From the NCBI GenBank assembly GCA_014529385.2, contig CM043960.1:34054396-34118395 (forward strand): a DNA stretch of 64,000 nucleotides, written 5' to 3'. A program made the position numbers and the translations under genes. Shown one piece after another: positions 33,103 to 44,033 of the stretch; position 1 is the first letter of the stretch; every line of letters begins with the position of its first letter. The DNA is from Adiantum capillus-veneris. Taxonomy: Eukaryota > Streptophyta > Polypodiopsida > Polypodiales > Pteridaceae. The notes beneath the pieces are model-generated. The model did not search any database and was not told where the DNA came from. It saw only the letters and a program-made list of their open reading frames with translations.

Positions 33103-34240
33103 TCAAAGTGAGGTACTCGTACCGAATAGTATGGCGTCGAGGGAGATCGCAAATAGCATCCGGAATCCTGGAAGGGACTCTTCGTTGGCCCACTCTGATG
33201 TGTGGGTCGTGCGGTACTTGAACTTCACAAAGGTCTGCAATGCTTGCTTCTTTGGGCTGCGCTGAATGCGACACAAAGTCTTCTGTGGTTTCTTCGATTC
33301 TTCAACTTCGTCTAGAGTCGGGCTTCTTCCATCTTCAAGAATCTCCATGGCTGAAAATTCATGAAACCACTTCCAACACAAAAACATGAACATACTTATT
33401 CCATGTAAAGTGATTGGAAAAAATCTTGTCTGTCTCAAAGACTGTGCATGCAATGTAGATGAACAAAGAGACGGAGTGCCAAACCGTTCACCACACACAC
33501 GCAAACAATGAGATCGAATCTTGTCTTGCTGATCTAAAGCAATCAACTGTGGCAATAACAGAAATGCCCATGCTTGGTGCTCATACTTTCATGTGCTCGT
33601 TCTACAACTGTGTCGTGCCAAGGAAGAGACATGGAATGTGACTTCCTTGAATACATACTTTTCAGCTTTTCACGAACAATCCGCATACCTTCGTGCTTAT
33701 TCATGAGTGAAACGTGCTCAACGTATAATATGTCATGCCTAGTAAAAGGGATCACATAAAGACGCTGATTAAAATACAGGAAACGATCACGAATGAAACA
33801 CTCCAACAATGCGTGCGTACTAATCATGCGAACACATAATACTTCCTGTGAGGGTTCTTTGAACCTAGGCTCGAGAGCCAAGATCGAGTCTTGGTGATTG
33901 ATCGTCTCTGCAATGAGGTCAGCTTCACTAGAGAAAGCATCAACTAACACATCATCCTTGTTGTGAACAATCAGATCTTCTTCATGCAACTCATCATGCT
34001 TGTGAGAAATCACATCTTGATCATGCAAATCATCATGCTTGTGAGAATCACATCTTGATCATGCAAATCATCATGCTCATCATTATCATCCAAAGCATCA
34101 TTCTTATCATCATGCAAATCATTGTCATTCAAATCCCGTGTGTCATGCTTCGGAGAAGAAGAGACTGAGAGAGTCTCCTTTTCCCGAATCTCTTGCATCT
34201 GTGTTTGAACTTGAGAAAAGAGTCGCAAGAATTCTTTCAT
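33103..34240 (-). CDS. Conserved unidentified 3' reading frame of element III
   Basis: Minus-strand open frames 34028-33543 and 33555-33103 join across a small indel. They read an Asp/His/Glu-rich tract, then EPRFKEPSQEVLCVRM, FNQRLYVIPFTRHDILYVEH, SLPWHDTVVERAHESMSTKH, PQLIALDQQ, a Cys/Phe-rich stretch and a basic tail FVKFKYRTTHTSEWANEESL. The order matches element I throughout, and this copy lacks the internal stop seen there. I recognise no enzyme motif. It replaces the usual RT-integrase region. Function is unknown. Confidence 0.6.
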
Positions 34241-34668
34241 GTGTTGGTCGCTCTTTTCTTTGATGGCTTTATTCTCGCGATCAAATTCTGCTTGTCTTGC
34301 TATGTTCTCTGCTTGTCTTTCGTGCGCTCACGATCCAAGTTGGCTTGTTGTTCTTTGGCTTACAAGCGTGCTTGCTCGCGCTCACGCACTATGGCTGCCA
34401 TTCTTTCTTGGTGTTTTCGCTCCATTTTTGCTTTTCTTTCTGCTCTTCTTTTTGCGTGTCTGCGATCCATTTCTGCTTTGCTTTCTGCATTTTTTGCTTC
34501 GCGTTGAAACATCTGCTTCAACTCCTCCATAGGAGTTAGTGCAATCCTTGACGTAGATGGGGAAGGGGGAGGGTCGGAAAAACCTCTTGGTGGGGAAAAT
34601 TCTTCTTCGCCTCTCTCATGCTCATCACCTCCAAGCGAAGTATCCATTCCGCTTCGAGTGATGACCAT
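34241..34668 (-). CDS. Gag N-terminal fragment of element III
   Basis: Starts at 34668 with MVITRSGMDTSLGGDEHERG, then a Pro-rich segment and an Arg/Lys/Glu coiled coil (ESKAEMDRRHAKRRAERKAK). It matches the first about 100 residues of Gag in I and II. The capsid and knuckle are missing. The sequence passes directly into the acidic tract of the 3' reading frame. Confidence 0.75.
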
Positions 34669-35102
34669 TCTGAAGTCGTGGGTTCTTGTGGTCTTGGGTT
34701 CTTAAGTTCACAAGGAACTTGGGTTCTTGGGGTTCTTGAGGGTCTTCTTTTGCTTGCAATTTGTGTTTGAGAAGGATCTTCTCTTCACCCGAGTTTTACT
34801 CTTTTTCGTGGGTGCACCCCTTGGCGGCCTTGCGCTCACACCAAGGTTGCTTTTTCCCACCTCACGTCGATTGGCCGGCCGCTAAGTGCACGGTCTGCTC
34901 TCAATGAGTGAAAAGAGGCACAAGGGGAGGCTGGACAAGCCCTTCTTTCCTGGGATTCCTGTCACTCTTCAAAAACACTATTAGGAATCGACACGCCCAA
35001 GTGAACTTGGGTTCGTGCGACTGCAACAAGCAAAAAAAATCTTGTTATTCTTGTGGTTCTTTCCGTGAGTGATACAGAACACTGCCAAAGCTCTGATACC
35101 AA

Positions 35103-36208
35103 TGTAGGGTGCAGCGGAATGAATGTTTGAACTTTGCTCAAGATGAGTGCTCCGAACTGTGCTCAAGGTTCCTTTTCGTTCTGATGGAAGGGAGAGCCTT
35201 CCGTTCTTAATGAGAGAGTGCAATGATCATAACAAAGTGAATGGACACTGTGCGTGCAAGTGTATGAAATTGAGAGATAGAGAGAGAAGAGAGATACGAC
35301 ACTAGAGACGTTGTAAAACCCTCCTCCGAAGGCCCCGCTCTCTTCGGCGAGAGTGGTCTACTTACGATTGCACAAACTAGTACAAACTGCATGCATGAGA
35401 CTGATGCAAGTCTAGGCTATGTCGGTGATGACGACGGGGATGGCGAAGCCGATCTAAGGGCTGAAATCTGCTGCAAATTCAAAAACACTGGTTTTGAGGC
35501 TGATTTCTGCTGATCTTTGTCGTTGAAATGTTGCAGGTCTTAGGGCTGAAAACTGATGTTCTTTAGGGCTGAAACTGCAGGTTCTTTAGGGCTGAATCCG
35601 ATGTTGCTTCATTGCTGAAAAATTTGGGCTCCAAAACGCTAGGGTTGCAATTTGGAAAACGCTAGGTGCTGGGAACTTCTGCTGATGAACTTCTTGATAG
35701 GAAACGCTAGCTGACTGAGGTTGATGAGGGCGATGAACATCTGATGCAAAAACGCTAGGGAAGGAAGTCTTTTGCTTGGAGGAGAAACTGCCACCAAGGT
35801 CTTGCTGAGAAGTTTCCTGTTGAGCACTGGTGCTTCTGCTGCCTCTTCTGCCAAATAGTGCTAATCTAGGTTTGGTTATATACAAACAAACTCAATTTGC
35901 CCTCCCTACTTTCCAACAAAAGTCACTTAAAAATAATAAGTGAAAAATGTCAAAAATAGGGAAAATAGGTCAAATACACCGGAAAATTCCCCTGAAGGAT
36001 TTTGATGGATTCTGATGGGAATGCTTATGATCATGCTGTGTGCAACCAGAGGATATGCATCTACACTAAGTGTCTGGGCATGCACGGTCTACGAATAGAC
36101 TCACAAAAGTGCCAGATCACTTCTAAATCTAGATTGGCTAGACTGATTGAACCCTGGTCGTGCTGTAGCTTGTCCACGGACACATAGGGTTGGATGTGTC
36201 ACGTGACA
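35103..36208 (-). repeat. 5' LTR of element III
   Basis: TGTAGGGTG...CACGTGACA. The primer site lies just outside at about 35091-35102. The TATA-like region near 35877-35884 (plus-strand TTATATAC) is in minus orientation. Confidence 0.9.
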
Positions 36209-36213
36209 CGATG

Positions 36214-36959
36214 AGCGTCAAGGAACCATTGCCTGAGGTAACAACCAGCAAGAGGAAAATACATATCAAGGTGCTGATGTGCACAAGGGATCCGAGGAAT
36301 AGGACAATCGGGCTATGAAGAACAAAAGCCACAAAAAGGAAACGTGCTCTCTCTCTTCTGAATGATAGTAAAGACATCTATCTGTTCCCCATCATATTCA
36401 CTTGACTATACCACTTCTATTTCTTATATAGTATCTAAACTCTTTACTGAGATAAATCTGGAGATAAAGATGTTTGACAATTACACTGGACGGAGAGATA
36501 TCACGAAGGCTCTCTTCATCATATAATTTGAGGTAAGCACCCCATACTACTATAGAGTGCTTAATTTCTTATGCATTCACTCATAAAACTTGTAAAAAAA
36601 TATATAACAAACATCAAAGAGAGAGTAGAGAGACATGCAAGATGTTGTTCGTGCACATGCATAAAATCTACTACAACATAAACTTTCAACATGAATACAA
36701 GAGAGATATTCAACCCATCCTTCTTGTAGAGTAATAGTCCAACTTCTCTGTTGCATCCTCAGCCCATCCTTCACATAGAGTAGTCGTTCATCTTCGTGGT
36801 TGCATCCACGGCTCTCACTTTCAGCCCATCCTTCACATAGAGTAGTCGTTCATCTTCGTGGTTGCAACCATGACGGGAGGGAGTGCTCGTGGCTTCAAGA
36901 GAAGGCTGATTTTTTCAGATTTTTAGGTTTGCTGTTGTAAAAACAGCAAGGTAGAGAGA
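36214..36959. other. Flank of element III with a 62-bp tandem repeat
   Basis: Two close copies of AGCCCATCCTTCACATAG... (36761 and 36823) plus a more diverged third (about 36709). No gene recognised. A short open stretch follows the TSD (about 36209-36298) but has no known motif. Confidence 0.6.
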
Positions 36960-38310
36960 GATATGGCTTTTTTGGCGAACTTTTTGTGTCAGTTACATTT
37001 CGAGATTGTTTATGTTACGGGAAAGAAGAATTTGGTGGTAGACATGTTATCTCGAAAGCCATAGGTGTCGGCCATCTCGACGATACATCACTAGAACTTT
37101 GAAGAAATGCCCTGATTTTGTAGACATCTTTGATCGAATAAAGAGTAAGGAGACAGTTGTTGGTTATGCTATGAAGGAAGATTATTTGATGAGAAAGACC
37201 ATGTTGTGTGTAGCTAAGGATTTGAGGAAAAAGTTGTTGATGGAGTGCCATAATCCTCCTTTTGTTGGGCACAGAGGCATTGACAATACCTTGAAAGGGG
37301 TGGAAAAGTATTTTAGCTGCTCTCAACTAAAGAAGGACGTGGATGAATTTGTACGCACTTGTTTCCTTTGTCTTGGTCAAGTTTGATAGACATAAAGTCC
37401 CAAGACTTGCACCCTTTACCTATTCGAGAGTGACTTTGGGAAAGTATAGCAATGGATTTTATCTTCGATCTTTTCTTTAGAAGACTTAGAGCGGGCATGA
37501 AGGAATTTGGATAGTCATGGATAGATTCAGCAAGCACACTCACTTTATATTACGTCCTCATTTCATCCACAAACAGATGGGCAATCGGAGATAGCCAACT
37601 CGATGGTTTTGGACTTGTTGAAGTCCTTCATCTTTGATCATAGGACTCAATGGGAGAAGTATTTGCCTCTGGTGGAGTTTGCTTACAACAACACTATTCA
37701 CACAATCTACGGGGAAGGTGCCATTTGAGATTGTTGAGGGTGCTAGAAAGGTTCGCTGATCCTGAGCACCAAGGACAAGATTTTTGAAGCGGATCAGTAC
37801 ACTAGATACCGCTTCCACCAAGGTAAGGGAGGCTTTGCAGAAGTCCCAAGCACAACATAAGAAGGCAACCGACATGACTTGAGAATGATTGGATGCTACT
37901 CTGGTTTGAAAATCGAAAGCGGAGGAAGGGTAAGAAGAGGCTTTTCCCAAAGCTTAGTATGCGATACTATGGGCCCTTCCATGTACAAGAAAAGATAAAT
38001 GATGTATCCTTTCGACTGAAGTTGCCAGACGCTTGGAAGATTTACAATGCATTCCATGTGCGTTTATTGAGACCTTTCAAAGGTGAAGTGCCAGAGGGCA
38101 GGGAGACAAACGAGCAACTTGGAAGAGATTCTTGATCTAGAATAGGTCCTAGCACATAAGGAGAGGAAATTGAAAGTTAAGCTTGTCCATCGATAGTTGG
38201 TCAAGTTTAGGAACTATCCGGCTCTTGATGCCAAGTGGATGGTGAAGGAGGATTGAGTAGATTCTCCTCAGATACTAGAGCTTTACCTTAAGGCTTTTGG
38301 TTAAGCACTG
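36960..38310 (+). pseudogene. Decayed Ty3/gypsy pol, family E (RNase H tail, integrase, C-terminus)
   Basis: RNase H tail (FEIVYVTGKKNLVVDMLSRK), then integrase H2C2 region (CHNPPFVGHRGIDNTLKGVE ... FVRTCFLC, 37099-37386) and broken core pieces (AMDFIFDL; FHPQTDGQSEIANSMV; PLVEFAYNN). An integrase C-terminal domain follows (LSMRYYGPFHVQEKINDVSF, AFHVRLLRPFKGEVPE, 37893-38135). A tail (VKFRNYPALDAKWM...LELYLKAFG) resembles a chromodomain. Part of the core is deleted near 37545-37560. Many stops occur. Same family as the minus-strand fragment at 4535-6207. Confidence 0.85.
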
Positions 38311-38321
38311 ACTATTTTGAA

Positions 38322-38570
38322 AGTTACCAATGAATCAACAGGTTGAATCTGGTGCGGTACGGACTGCACAAGAGGGGAGCCACTCCAATCCTTTGTCACA
38401 AGTCACCTCGATGGGAATAAAGTCACCAATTTCTCTCTGAGATTTTAGGGATATTGACAGGTTGACAGTGTTCTACCATATGACTTTATGAAAGATGTAC
38501 ATTGAAATGGGAATTCCTAAATTGAACTTGCTACATGTGCTCTCTCATGTGTGTATTGTTGGAGTATTCA
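38322..38570 (+). repeat. 3' untranslated segment of family E
   Basis: Closely matches 8694-8945 (GTTGAATCTGGTGCGRTRMGGACTG type sequence through CTACATGTGCTCTCT). It ends abruptly near 38570, so the LTR is missing here. Confidence 0.75.
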
Positions 38571-39218
38571 GCGGTATTATGAGTAGAGCCGGAAGCATAA
38601 AAAGTGGATTGCATGAGAATTTTGCCGGTAATAGCAGTGGGAACAAGAGGATAAATAGAATCTAGATAAGCATGAAGTGTCTCCAAATCAATCTGGTCAC
38701 GTGTCCGTATGTTCTTGATATGCCAAATGCACATCTTTTTGTTGCGTGAACTCTTTCTATCTTATGCTTTTGTTTAGTAGTAGGCTTTATTATGGTGAGT
38801 CTGCCTTGCATCTCGGGAATAATGACAAGAACTCAACATGCAGTCCTTTGTGTTAATGTGTGCTCATATATGGGCGTGTCGTTTGTGCATAGTTGTGTTG
38901 GGAGATATATTGATACCTAGTTCTACAAACACTAAGGCTCACAAATTATATTAATGGGGATGTCATAATGAGTCTATGCCTTGCACTTTCCTTTAAGGGT
39001 GAATCTGGGTGCATCTTGAATTCATTTAGGTATATGTCATAATGAGTCTATGCTATACATGATGGAGGTGGTGGTTAATGTAACATTTTCTCTTATGAGA
39101 TGTTTTATGAAAAACTGTCAGACTGCATTTAATGCATTACTAGTCTGAAGTTTCAAAACATGATTGAATGTGTGACACACCTTGTCATAAACTGATTCTG
39201 TTTCGTGTTGCTTATCAG
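38571..39218. other. Presumed host intron end, no element recognised
   Basis: Anonymous sequence ending in a pyrimidine-containing acceptor (GTTGCTTATCAG) directly before the putative exon at 39219. Confidence 0.4.
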
Positions 39219-39359
39219 CTCTTGAAGAATGGCGCAGGAAGAAGCTGGAAGAAGCAAAAAGGCGCTCAGAGGCTATGAAAGCTAAGCAAGATGAGTACTT
39301 ATCGTGACAAGCTCTATGTAGATCCTCCTGCCACCTAGATATGGAATGATCCAGCTTGA
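39219..39359 (+). pseudogene. Putative host exon, damaged, charged helical protein
   Basis: After the acceptor at 39218 the frame reads ALEEWRRKKLEEAKRRSEAM then KAKQDEY, a Glu/Lys/Arg helix. A one-base change of frame follows at about 39300. It then reads RDKLYVDPPAT, a TAG, and IWNDPA with a stop at 39357-39359. The acceptor phase complements the donor at 10585. The frameshift and stop mean this copy is either a pseudogene or affected by sequence error. Possible further small exons (40170-40229 with GTAAGT donor, 40552-40614) are phase-compatible with each other but weak. Confidence 0.4.
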
Positions 39360-41478
39360 GAGGTGCTTTCACAGAAGTGAGACTCAAAAGCTCTTACCAG
39401 GGACAATTGGTTGCTGCTGGCATTGTTTAATGCATTGACTAAAGATGCTCAAATTTTCCAGAAAAACAAATGGGGCATGTTTATGAATTGTCAATGGTGG
39501 CTTCAAGGCAGAATAAGGAAGGTTGCATCCGCTCGAACAAGTGCGATTCATGGGACATTTTTTATTAGAGATTGAAAATGGGTTGAGGAGTTGAACAGAT
39601 TCGGCGCATGTGAAACGATGATGTACTGCGACAAGAAAGAGAGACATGCCTTGTTGCATGTGTGGTTATGTAGTATGTGAAATGGGCAGCGACCTTAGAA
39701 TTTGTGAAGCAGTACAAGTTATAATATCTGATAAAAGATCCTTAGCAAGGTTAAAATCATGGGATTTTCCTGTATATTTAACAGTTGCACGATCTACAAT
39801 GTGTCATCAAGCATGGTTGTAACTCCGAGGGTCTAACTACTGGCATTCAATATATATTCACGTCTGCATAGCTAAGTGTAAACTAAGCCATGCATGATAC
39901 CCAGTAAATAATTAAGCTAGATAGCTCTTGTTAATGTGAATCAGTGCTTTCTGCTGACCAAAAACATTTTACCAATCAATGGAAAAATGGACAAAGCTTA
40001 AGCTCTCTTGATCCTTTTAGTGTTTTTATTATTACAGAAAAATGTGTTGGCGAGGAAACTTCTCTTTTAGCCTTGAAGAAAGGAAAGGCTGGGTTTTTTT
40101 GCGGTTGAAGTTGCTTGTGAACAGCATTGTGCAAATAGAGAATTGACTTTGGATTGACTTATTGTGCAGGTCCAGCCAATGATTACAGGACCAATTCATC
40201 TACTTTAGGACTGGCTTCAAAGGATTTGTGTAAGTTTTGTATGAGCCCAACACTTCTAAGCCTAGAAGAGATTTGGGATGATGTATTGATTAGTAGCTAA
40301 CTCTTTTGTTGACCACATGGGTAATATTTTGTTTGTGAATTCTCCTCGTTTGGTCTTAAGATTGAGAAAAACTTTCAAACAGTGTGTTCAAGCGATGTTC
40401 GGCAATTTTCTGACTGACTCATCTGATTGATCTGTATCAATATGAAAAGCCCGCCAAATTCCACAGTTCTCTGCTAGCATACACGAATCAAGATGTCTGT
40501 TTTGTCATTGCCTCTTCCTCATTGGTGATGTTATTCATTTCTTTTGAGCAGTTTCAAGTCTATACAGATGTTGGAAAGGCGAGGAGCAGCACCTGTTGAG
40601 CATGCTGTGCAAGGTTTAACTCTTGCTGTAATTAGCTGAATAACATGCTCTCGGTTGCAGGAAAATGTTACCATTTGTTGAATTTTGTGTCCCCATTAAT
40701 TGCCAGAATTTTGTAACTGGTAGTAGGCTCCCCCTAATTCATGAAGGGTGAAAGGACCCTAGAAGATAGAAATGAGAAAGAGGAAGAATGGGAAGGCCAA
40801 ATGTGTGTATTAGTTGCTTTTTCGTTTTTATAGCTTTCGTCCTATTCTCTAGCCTTTCATGTAACCTTCTTCATTAGGAAGAGGATGGGGTCTAAAAGAG
40901 CTTCTCTATTTGGTAGTTAAAGGGAGTAAGAAGACAACTTCTATATTCAAACACGTAAAAACTGTTATTTCATTTAAATCCATTTTTTTTTCAAAATGAA
41001 TTTAAAATTAATGAGAAAACAATATCATGTAACATATCTATGGAAAGAGTTTGGCATGGAGATTCCCAACCCTATAAGCTTTGCTCAATTTAGACATTGT
41101 GCATAGAAGTTGTGAAAGATTAGAAATTGTCCACCACCATTTTTTGAGGAAAGTGCACCCTTTGACCACTTTCACATCTCTCTTACACCCAACATTCTTG
41201 CAGATAAGGCGTAACCCTATTTGTCAAAAGTTTGATCACCTCCATAATCTCATTGCAAGTTATTAGGCTTCCCAAGTCCCATCCTTCTTTCAATGTAGAC
41301 CTTAGTGTATTAAATCTAGCTTATTAATGAAACTGTAGGAGAAGAGTTAGCAGTAGGTTGGCACAATTTTGAAAATCAAACGTTGAAAAAAATCAAGGGA
41401 GATTCTCTCGCTCTCTTTGGAAAAACATTATGAAGCAGTGCCAAAATTAGAAGGCATGCATGCATGCCAAATTTGACA
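39360..41478. other. No firm gene; possible short exons
   Basis: 40170-40229 lies between GTGCAG and a consensus GTAAGT donor and has one open frame. 40552-40614 follows a GAGCAG acceptor and continues that frame without stops. Both are too short to support a gene without homology evidence. Confidence 0.3.
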
Positions 41479-41479
41479 T

Positions 41480-41520
<41 letters not shown>
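41479..41520. repeat. (CT)n microsatellite
   Basis: Pure CT run of about 40 bases. Confidence 0.95.
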
Positions 41521-41521
<1 letters not shown>

Positions 41522-43823
41522 GTAGGAAGGCTCCCTCGATTGTAGGGAAGATGTTATAGTGGGGGTTGGAGGTGTGGTTTCAACGATGCTCGATGTGATG
41601 TTGGCAGTGGGCGTTGGAGGTGGACGATCGAGGGTCATGCACACAGACACATACACTTTAGGCAAGCAAAAGATATATATTATGTTAAAGATGGAATATG
41701 CAAACCAAGAATGTACAGGGGATCACTATAGAGTTGTATATAAGAGGCTAGACCTAACTTGAGATAGAAGTTTCAACATGAGATGATTTACAATGAATGG
41801 CTTGAGGAGCAAGCTAATGTCTTGGTGGGCATGGTAGTGGGTATCATTTTACAATAGTGGGTGTCAATTTACAACGTGGATGGATTGATCAGGTTTTATA
41901 AGAGGAATTTTTCATTGGGCAAATGACTCAGCTTCTTCTATTGCTACTTAGAAGTGTACAAGACACTATCACTTTAGATACTAATTTGCTTAAGTAAGCC
42001 ATTGAAAATTTATCTAAATCTCCTTTGAGAGGTAGGAATTTTTGTAGGAATTTGCATGAGAATCTATGCATAAATTTTTGTAGATAGGAGTTTTCGTAGG
42101 AATTTATCGAGGATTTATGCTTGTAGCGAAAACTAAAAATGTCAGTGGTGGCAACCTTTGGACCACACGACTGTCTGACCTTGCCTTTGACTAGTTCTGA
42201 CAGAACCACCAATGACTAATCAAGTAGATTGTATTCAAGAACTAGGCCTTAAGATGGAATTTTTCATTTTCTCGAGAAGGATGTCCCATCAATGTAAAAG
42301 AATTTTTGTAAATCCATTGATTACAGCTTCAACCGCTGTTTGTTGCCTCATTCTACCAAAAAGCATTTGTTGATAGATCCAATTAGGCATATATTTAAGA
42401 ACGAAGATAATATCTTCCTGTTCTATGTTGCCAATGTTTAGAAGGTGATGTCGCCAACCTTCGTTACACCTTGCACAAATTGGGAAACCTGTGTTGCGTT
42501 GGTAAATTGGTTGATACTTCTTCTATTGATTCATCTTTCTTTACGTGAAGGATTATGAGATTTTTCATCTGTTTCTAATTCACATGGAACATTTTCACCA
42601 TCAGTTTCATAATCAAAGAGAGGAGATGGATGCGTTGGGAACACATTCCACTTGGAGACCATTATAGACTGATTCTTCATAAAAGTAGTCGAATTATTAT
42701 CAGTTTTCATTATAGAATATTAATCAGTCTTTGACCTTGCGTTGGTTTCTATGTTCATCATGTCCCATCTACGCTCATCCAAGTCGATTGATTCAATTGT
42801 TACATCTTTAGGAACTTTAGATGGAGTTTTGCTTTAGTTATCAATGAGTTTGTTGTGATTTTTATGACAACGACTAGTTGTATACAAATCTCTCCCTACC
42901 TCAAACTTAGAGGAGAGCAAGTTGCTTTGCAACATGTAATAAGCTGCTCCATGGCTTCCTAGTCTTCTTGGCTTGGTTCTTTGTCAGAAGGCTAGATAAC
43001 AGATCATTAGATTTTATAACATGCAAAAGAAAACGTTTTTGAGAGTGACTAGGTTTTAAATACAAAGGGAGCTTGATAAAAGAGAAGTGTGGTAATTTTG
43101 CACATTGTAATCACAACGATGATCCAATCCCATCAGCCTTGTAGCCACCTCGATGTAAATTGGCAATAAGCTTCAACAAAAATGCATGTCAAAATCAAAC
43201 AGTTTTATCAGCATGTAGCACACTTGGTCACAACGCACATGTGCACTAGTACGGTGCTACACCCCAACTCCAAACACACACCACCACATCAACAAAGATA
43301 CCCCACAAAACAAGCCAAAAAGCTATGGCTCCTCTGAAAGGATCCCCTCCATGCCTCGCTTAGGATGGATGTAGCAATATGAGCTTCCAAAATGTGATGC
43401 CTCATAAAGAATTCAGTGGAGTGCATTCCCAAACTCTGAAAACGATCCTCACTAAATGTGGGAGGCTCAACATGCCCTTTGTGCACTAGAGCAACATAGA
43501 GGAGTCACATTGCATGCATAGAGATACAAGAAGTAAATTTATTATTAATGCAAGCAAGAAGAAAACTATCAAGACATGCATGGGTTATTACCTATATGTG
43601 TCTACCATGCATCTTCGTATAACAAGAACTCCCACAATGAAGAACGTATGTGTGACATGCAATGACCATGTTTGATAATTTGCAATACGTCTTCAGCCGT
43701 CCAATTGTAGGTCCTTGATGCAAATGATTATAGTTGCCTTAACCGATTGATACAAAACCATGCATCTGCCATCTCACTAAATATAAGACAATGCTATTAT
43801 TGAGGAGCCAAGTAAATTACTTG
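41521..43823. other. No gene seen
   Basis: AT-rich DNA with short internal repeats (TTTTTGTAGGAATTTG/TTTTCGTAGGAATTTA near 42040-42110). A 65-codon minus-strand frame (43289-43486) could belong with the frame at 43824-44769 but has no recognised motif. Confidence 0.4.
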
Positions 43824-43976
43824 CTAAAGATGCCATGACAAGTAGCCACCTAGAGTCTTCAAGATTGGTTGCAGCCAACTTAAAGCACCATGAACATGAT
43901 CCTCCATCAAGGATGAATCCTCCTCAGCACTGTCAAAATTTTTTCGAGATCTTCGGTGGGATCTGTGAGAATGCGC

Positions 43977-44033
<57 letters not shown>

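Larger units (their letters stand above)
31990..36208 (-). mobile_element. Element III: LTR retrotransposon, Gag N-terminus and 3' ORF only, with TSD
   Basis: Flanked by perfect CGATG duplications (31985-31989 and 36209-36213). LTRs of 1102 (31990-33091) and 1106 bases (35103-36208) are very similar. There is a polypurine tract (minus-strand AAAAGGAGGGGA, 33092-33103) and an initiator-Met primer site (minus-strand TGGTATCAGAGC, about 35091-35102). The internal region is only about 2.0 kb. The capsid, zinc knuckle and protease are deleted between the Gag N-terminus and the conserved 3' reading frame. Same family as I and II. Confidence 0.9.
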
